DNA of 64,000 nucleotides from NCBI GenBank assembly GCA_037892935.1, contig JAYXKI010000006.1, positions 2,046,001 through 2,110,000 on the forward strand. Direction: 5' to 3'. The notes under the pieces were generated by a model. That model saw only the letters and a list, made by a program, of their open reading frames with translations, made no database searches and was not told where the DNA came from. Of the stretch, positions 59,559 to 64,000 are shown piece by piece. Within the stretch, counting starts at the first letter, position 1; each line of letters opens with the position of its first letter. The position numbers and the translations under genes were made by a program. Source of the stretch: Phlebopus portentosus. Taxonomy: Eukaryota > Basidiomycota > Agaricomycetes > Boletales > Boletinellaceae.

Positions 59559-62114
59559 TGAAGACGTCGGAAAGGTGGAACCAGAACGTGAGATCTTGAG
59601 CACACGGGGGATTAAATATGCAGCACAAGCAAGGCGCGGGGTGCACAAACGTCGTCGAAAATGCATGTAGTGTGTCTTTATACGTTCGGCACACTTCGGC
59701 TGATAACGTTATTCGGCGTGCTCGACGATATTCGCAAGTCGTCATTTGGTGCTTTCAAGTATTCATCCTTTTTTTGCGGGCTTGGCTCTGATAAGCCAGG
59801 ATAAGCCAGGATAAGCCCCATTTCTGAGCCCAGACATTTCGGAGGCCGACCCTAGGCTTCGACGAACGGTATCAGACGGTATCGGGAAACCTTCCGTTGA
59901 TAAGTTATTCTTCCGTTGGCTGGCTGGTGGGTTCTGTTGTAGGCTTCAACTAAAAGCGAACAGTCGTCGAACACACTTCGAAACAACCGCAGCAGAAAGC
60001 CGTAAGAATCGTCTTTGTGCATTATTCAAATTCTGAGACGTGTCACCGTGAAGGTCGGCACGGGTAACAAGAACGGACTTGGCTGAAGAGCTGAAAGTAG
60101 AAAAGAATAATATTAGCGGGCGCCGTTATGGGAGGATTTTAGACTCCGATAATATGTAATCATGTTCCTGATTTATTACTACCGTGACTTTCTTCAACCA
60201 ACCGCGTACTGCGAAGGCACGTATTTCTTACCACTCAATCCGTAGAGTCGGTAGAGACTCAATAATCTATCCATTGGCACTCAACCAAAAGGATATCACA
60301 GGCTTACATTTTGTCCCATTTATCGAAAGCATAAGCACTTAAACACTCGGCGGAGAGCGTTCGTTCTATTCACCTAATCAGTCATCCAAGTCTCTTACCG
60401 TCGCAAAAATTCCGACCGATACATTTGCAAAGCTTCATCTGGAGAAGCACATATTTGAATGCTGATCTGAGGGCATTCTTTCAGATTAACACCTAGATTT
60501 ACGGTTACCAGCTCCGTCTCTTCTGCGGTCCGATCGGGGCTCTATGCGTTACTTTTCAATACTTGATTGAAATGATGCTTCTGACCTATTTTGGGAGATT
60601 CCGCATTTCTTTTACTATAAACCGACGACAATTTTGGGACCTTGTGGACGCCTAGCATCCGATTTGAACGCTGCCAGGTGTTACTCCTTGAATACTTTGC
60701 AGTGCGATGCGGTCGGGTCGTGGAAGCGGGTGCCATTATTACTCGATGCCGTTTTCTGTGCGGCTTCATCGCAGTTCCACCAGCGATGCTTGATGTATCG
60801 ATATTGGGGGCTCGATCACCCATGAATTCAAGGCGAAACAGCTCGACAAGACTCAATGAGTCGAGCCGAGGTTTTCCTGAATCAGTTCCTGGGACATACG
60901 AATGGATCGGAGACATGGTAAGTAGAAACGTATATTACTCCACAAAGTTTTACTATTTTCACCGCTGTCAGACAGGTCTTCGTGAGAACCGAGGAACAGG
61001 ACTCAACTTTGCCGAAGCATTTCAAGACCGAAGGCTGTGAGAAGAAGCGCCTTCTCTTGATCGGAGTGGTGGTAAAGGATTCCTAATACCTATTCTCGAT
61101 TAACATTTCCATTCAGGTACGCGCTTCTTGTCTCTTTATGGTCAAGTACTATTGCAGATCATCAGACGAACTCACGCATAAAGAAAATCCTATAGACTCT
61201 CCGCGATTAGTGACAAGAGAAATTGACGGTCGCTTTGCAATTCCGGTCTGGTGAATCGGCTGTTCTGACGCGTCGTGATAAGGGTCCTCAAGCTCAAAGG
61301 GCGATAAAAAGAGCGAGTGCAAGAAAGTTATCTACGCCATACTTGCCGCCATACGCATACCAGACGTCCTTGTCTGACTGATCTACTCTTCCTGACCCTC
61401 GACAGCAAGTAAAAGATATCCCACTCATGTATCTTAACCTTTCTAATAGACCGTATCTAGCTCATTCATCGCTTCCAGCTTTAAATGAAGAAAGCTCAAT
61501 AGAACACTGTATAAAAGGTAGGCATAGACCATCTGTATCACCGTTTTGTCTTTGGTTCGCGATAAATTATTGTTCACTCCCATGCAGCGACCAGCACAAA
61601 TCTTCGTTTGGCCCTTCACCTCCGCGTGCTGCGAGATGTTCTTAAAGCCAACGTTTAGTGACTCTTGTCCCCCCTCCATACATCCCCTCTTCACTATCCA
61701 ATTTGTTTCATACCATGTCTCCTGGATCCGGGACAATACTCTGTAATTATGCACTCATGTATTCCTCGGCCTTGGACGGTGAAACGGGCTTGTGCACAAG
61801 GCAATGAAGCCTTTTCTTTCTTTCTTTTGTGTCTTGTAAGGAAAATTTAGAAAATTACCAACTGTAACTTTGAAACAGACATTCATGCGATATTCAAGGA
61901 CTAAGTGATGTCAATAATATATTCCGGCGGCCGATTTGTTGAATCGGAAGCAAAATATAAGTACGAAATGCTGGAATTACGTAATTGCGGCCATGAGCGC
62001 TGAGAAAGTCTCGCGGAAGCACAGCTCCTGTCATTTCAGCTCTTTAACCACGACCACGACCAACACATCGACGTTCTTTACAGCCGATAACAGTGCGATA
62101 TTTGCGCGCAGAAA
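59559..62114. other. ABC-B upstream region and unique spacer
   Basis: 59559-61045 repeats the ABC-A upstream region and ends unit B. A short tandem array, GATAAGCCAG repeated about three times, lies at about 59789-59817. From 61046 to 62114 the sequence is unique and should contain the promoter of the palmitoyltransferase gene. No gene was recognised. Confidence 0.55.
59785..59820. repeat. Short tandem repeat (GATAAGCCAG)n
   Basis: About three head-to-tail copies of a 10-nt unit, upstream of ABC-B. Unit A has only one similar word (TTTGATAAGCCCCATT, near 50615), so the array expanded after the duplication or shrank in unit A. Confidence 0.6.
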
Positions 62115-63609
62115 ATGGCCTCGAAAGCAGTGTTTCGATGCTTCCGGTCATTGGAACGGTGTACAGATAGATTGACTGGAGCCGCGGGACCCGTGTTCGT
62201 CACACTTGCCATTGGACTGTTGTCCATGGGCGTGTTCTGCTTCTGTGAGTTCTCCGCGACATCTCGTGCTTATGGTTCAAGAAGATCACCGACGCGTTAA
62301 ATGCAGTTGAAGTCGTCCAACCAACCATTCGATGGCCGCTTCTGACAGTTCCGATCGACGCGCTAATTGTGTTTAACCTTCTCGCGCATTACTATTTTGC
62401 GTGCACAGTGAAGCCTGGATTCATAGATGACCCACCACGAATAGAGGGAAAGGGGCTCTTCTGGGCAAAGGGAAGAAAAGAGAAGGCAGTTGCGAACGGT
62501 GCTGCGGGTGTGATTTGGTCGGAAGACACAAGTCTGAACATGACGCGAGCAAATTTGACGCGCTGTAAAAGATGCGGACTGATGCGACCAGATGTAAGTT
62601 AGCATTGTCCTTAAGAACTTGTCCTGATCTGATGCTTGCGCATTTTGTAGAGGTCCCATCATTGCCGAATATGCAATCATTGCGTTCTGAAATATGACCA
62701 TCACTGTCCAGTGCGTTATTCCGATGGCTGATTTGGATATTGACTGATCATACTTACCTTAGTGTAGGTCTCGCATTCTGTTGTTCGCTCTTCATGTTTC
62801 TAAGATAAGTCAGGGATAAACCAATGCGTTGGAGTTTATAACGAGCGACATTTCGTGTTGTTCATGTAGGCTGGCTTTGTTCCAATTTCCGTTCCAGTTA
62901 GTGACCGCTTGTACAGGGCATATCTCGTTTTATCCACTTTTTGTTTCGGAATACTTGGCTACGAAAAGTTATGGGAGGCCATGGGGTTCACATACGTGAG
63001 TAACCCCTCGCTTTTTCTCAAACTACATCTGCTAAAGAGTAAATACTAGGCATGGACTTATTGGACACCACCCATCATGTTCTCACTTATCTACATACTC
63101 TCAGTAGTGCTTTGCTTTGCTGTCGGAGTCATGTTAACATGGCATCTCTGGGGCATTGCGAAGGGCGAAACGTCAGTCGAGTCACACGATTACGATGTGT
63201 ATCGCAAGACCGCGAAAGAACGCGGCCAGGTATGTCTTTCTCACTTGTTTGAGCAAATAGCCTCCTCATCACACATTCCATAGACGTTCGAAAATTCTTA
63301 TGACCTAGGGTTCGCTTCCTCGCCTCGGCCTTGATAGCTCTTGCTCACAAATTATTCAGGAAACTCAAGAATCTAGAGCTTTTCTTCAATACTGGATCAG
63401 ACGGATAGTAAGATCATAGATATTGATTCTTGCGGAGGACCTAACCTGACATATACTTTCTAGCCCGTATTACACGCTATTTGTCCCCTTACGGGTCATG
63501 CCATACACAGACGGGACGAGCATGGGCTCGAAGGCCTGGTTACGATTCTCACAAGGGTATTCAACCCGGAGAGGAGTTAACGGACGATGATGATGACTAT
63601 GAACTCTAA
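62115..63609 (+). CDS. DHHC-type palmitoyltransferase
   Basis: Integral membrane S-acyltransferase that attaches palmitate to cysteines. The start is the ATG at 62115 (MASKAVFRCFRSLERCTDRL). TM1 is AAGPVFVTLAIGLLSMGVFC, and TM2 lies in VPIDALIVFNLLAHYYFACT. The zinc-binding CRD reads RCKRCGLMRPD/RSHHCRICNHCVLKYDHHCP, then W/INQCVGVYNERHFVLFM, with two more TM helices (AYLVLSTFCFGILGY and FSLIYILSVVLCFAVGVML). The W of CPW is formed only if the single T at 62763 is an exon between introns 62711-62762 and 62764-62813. Near the end the frame reads PYTDGTSMGSKAW and stops at 63590. One base earlier in phase, the text reads DGRAWARRPGYDSHKG, then EELTDDDDDYEL to a stop at 63609, as expected of fungal homologues. 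An extra G in GGG (63513-63515) would explain this. Confidence 0.85.
62763..62763 (+). other. Candidate one-nucleotide exon
   Basis: The upstream intron is 62711-62762 (GTGCGT...CCTTAG, 52 nt), and the downstream intron is 62764-62813 (GTAGGT...GTCAG, 50 nt). The single T joins GG at 62814-62815 to make the Trp of CPW-INQCVG. Without it, removal of 62711-62813 as one unit shifts the frame. Confidence 0.6.
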
Positions 63610-64000
63610 TTCGCACAGCTGATACGGACATTCACAATTGTTTCATTGCACCTATCATTATCTATTCACATTTAGCTCCTCTGGCTCACGATGTGCTGAT
63701 TCCCATAAACATACTATAGGTGAGCAACTTAGTTTCTCTTCCTTCCCTCCTTATTTTCTTCGTATGATGCATATGTGATGAATCATACCGGGGCCATATG
63801 ACGCCTTTGGAAACGCATTCGTTAACGTGTGTGAATCCAGGAGGTTGACGATTTATATCCGGCTTTACTATACTCGTGCAAAGCACGAGCACATTTCTGA
63901 CCTCCAGTCGAGTCTTTTGTATTACCTCTCACCCTTTCACTTTCTTGTTATTCGGGTCGTTGCTAACCATTCTTGTCCTTCATCTAGATTGGTCTATCTT
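63610..64000. other. 3' flank of the palmitoyltransferase gene
   Basis: 391 nt to the window edge. I see no gene, repeat or RNA. The short minus-strand frame 63686-63892 has no support. Confidence 0.5.

Overview
The window is nuclear DNA of a filamentous basidiomycete, most likely an Agaricomycete. The genes are dense and cut by many 50-60 nt GT-AG introns, with very short exons in several of them. The families are typical of that group: PTR2/POT peptide transporters, a P/G-rich metacaspase, Myb/SANT-like proteins, ABCC transporters, and a chromodomain Ty3/gypsy element. No prokaryotic signature was seen. The exon joins given are my own manual models, based on splice sites, reading frame and family motifs.

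Left part (1-28 kb), conventional genes: a 5'-partial Ser/Pro-rich coiled-coil protein (+); cytosolic methionyl-tRNA synthetase (+); PTR2 transporter A (+); an RNF216/TRIAD3-like RBR ubiquitin ligase (+); an MFS sugar transporter (-); two tandem Myb/SANT-like genes (-), the second with a frameshift; a small Cys-rich protein (+); a metacaspase (+); and PTR2 transporter B (-), a paralogue of A with the same gene structure.

Middle (28.8-41 kb): a chromodomain Ty3/gypsy element on the minus strand with one uninterrupted gag-pol frame of about 8.5 kb. It has two regions outside the usual domain plan, and no LTR pair that I could recognise. Next comes the kinetochore gene DSN1/mis13 (-).

Right part (41.5-61 kb): a secreted type-B carboxylesterase and an ABCC multidrug transporter (both -), followed by a roughly 9.3 kb tandem duplicate of most of that block. 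In the duplicate the esterase is a truncated pseudogene. The two ABC copies are near-identical in their exons, but each carries a different lesion: a 1-nt frameshift in TMD2 of copy A, and a GT-to-GC donor change at the intron that splits the NBD2 Walker A motif of copy B. The window closes with a DHHC palmitoyltransferase (+). Its conserved CPW tryptophan can only be made by including a one-nucleotide exon, and its C-terminal tail appears displaced by a 1-nt shift.

The most noteworthy observations are the tandem duplication with differently damaged ABC copies, the candidate 1-nt exon and the other micro-exons, and the non-canonical domains of the retroelement polyprotein.
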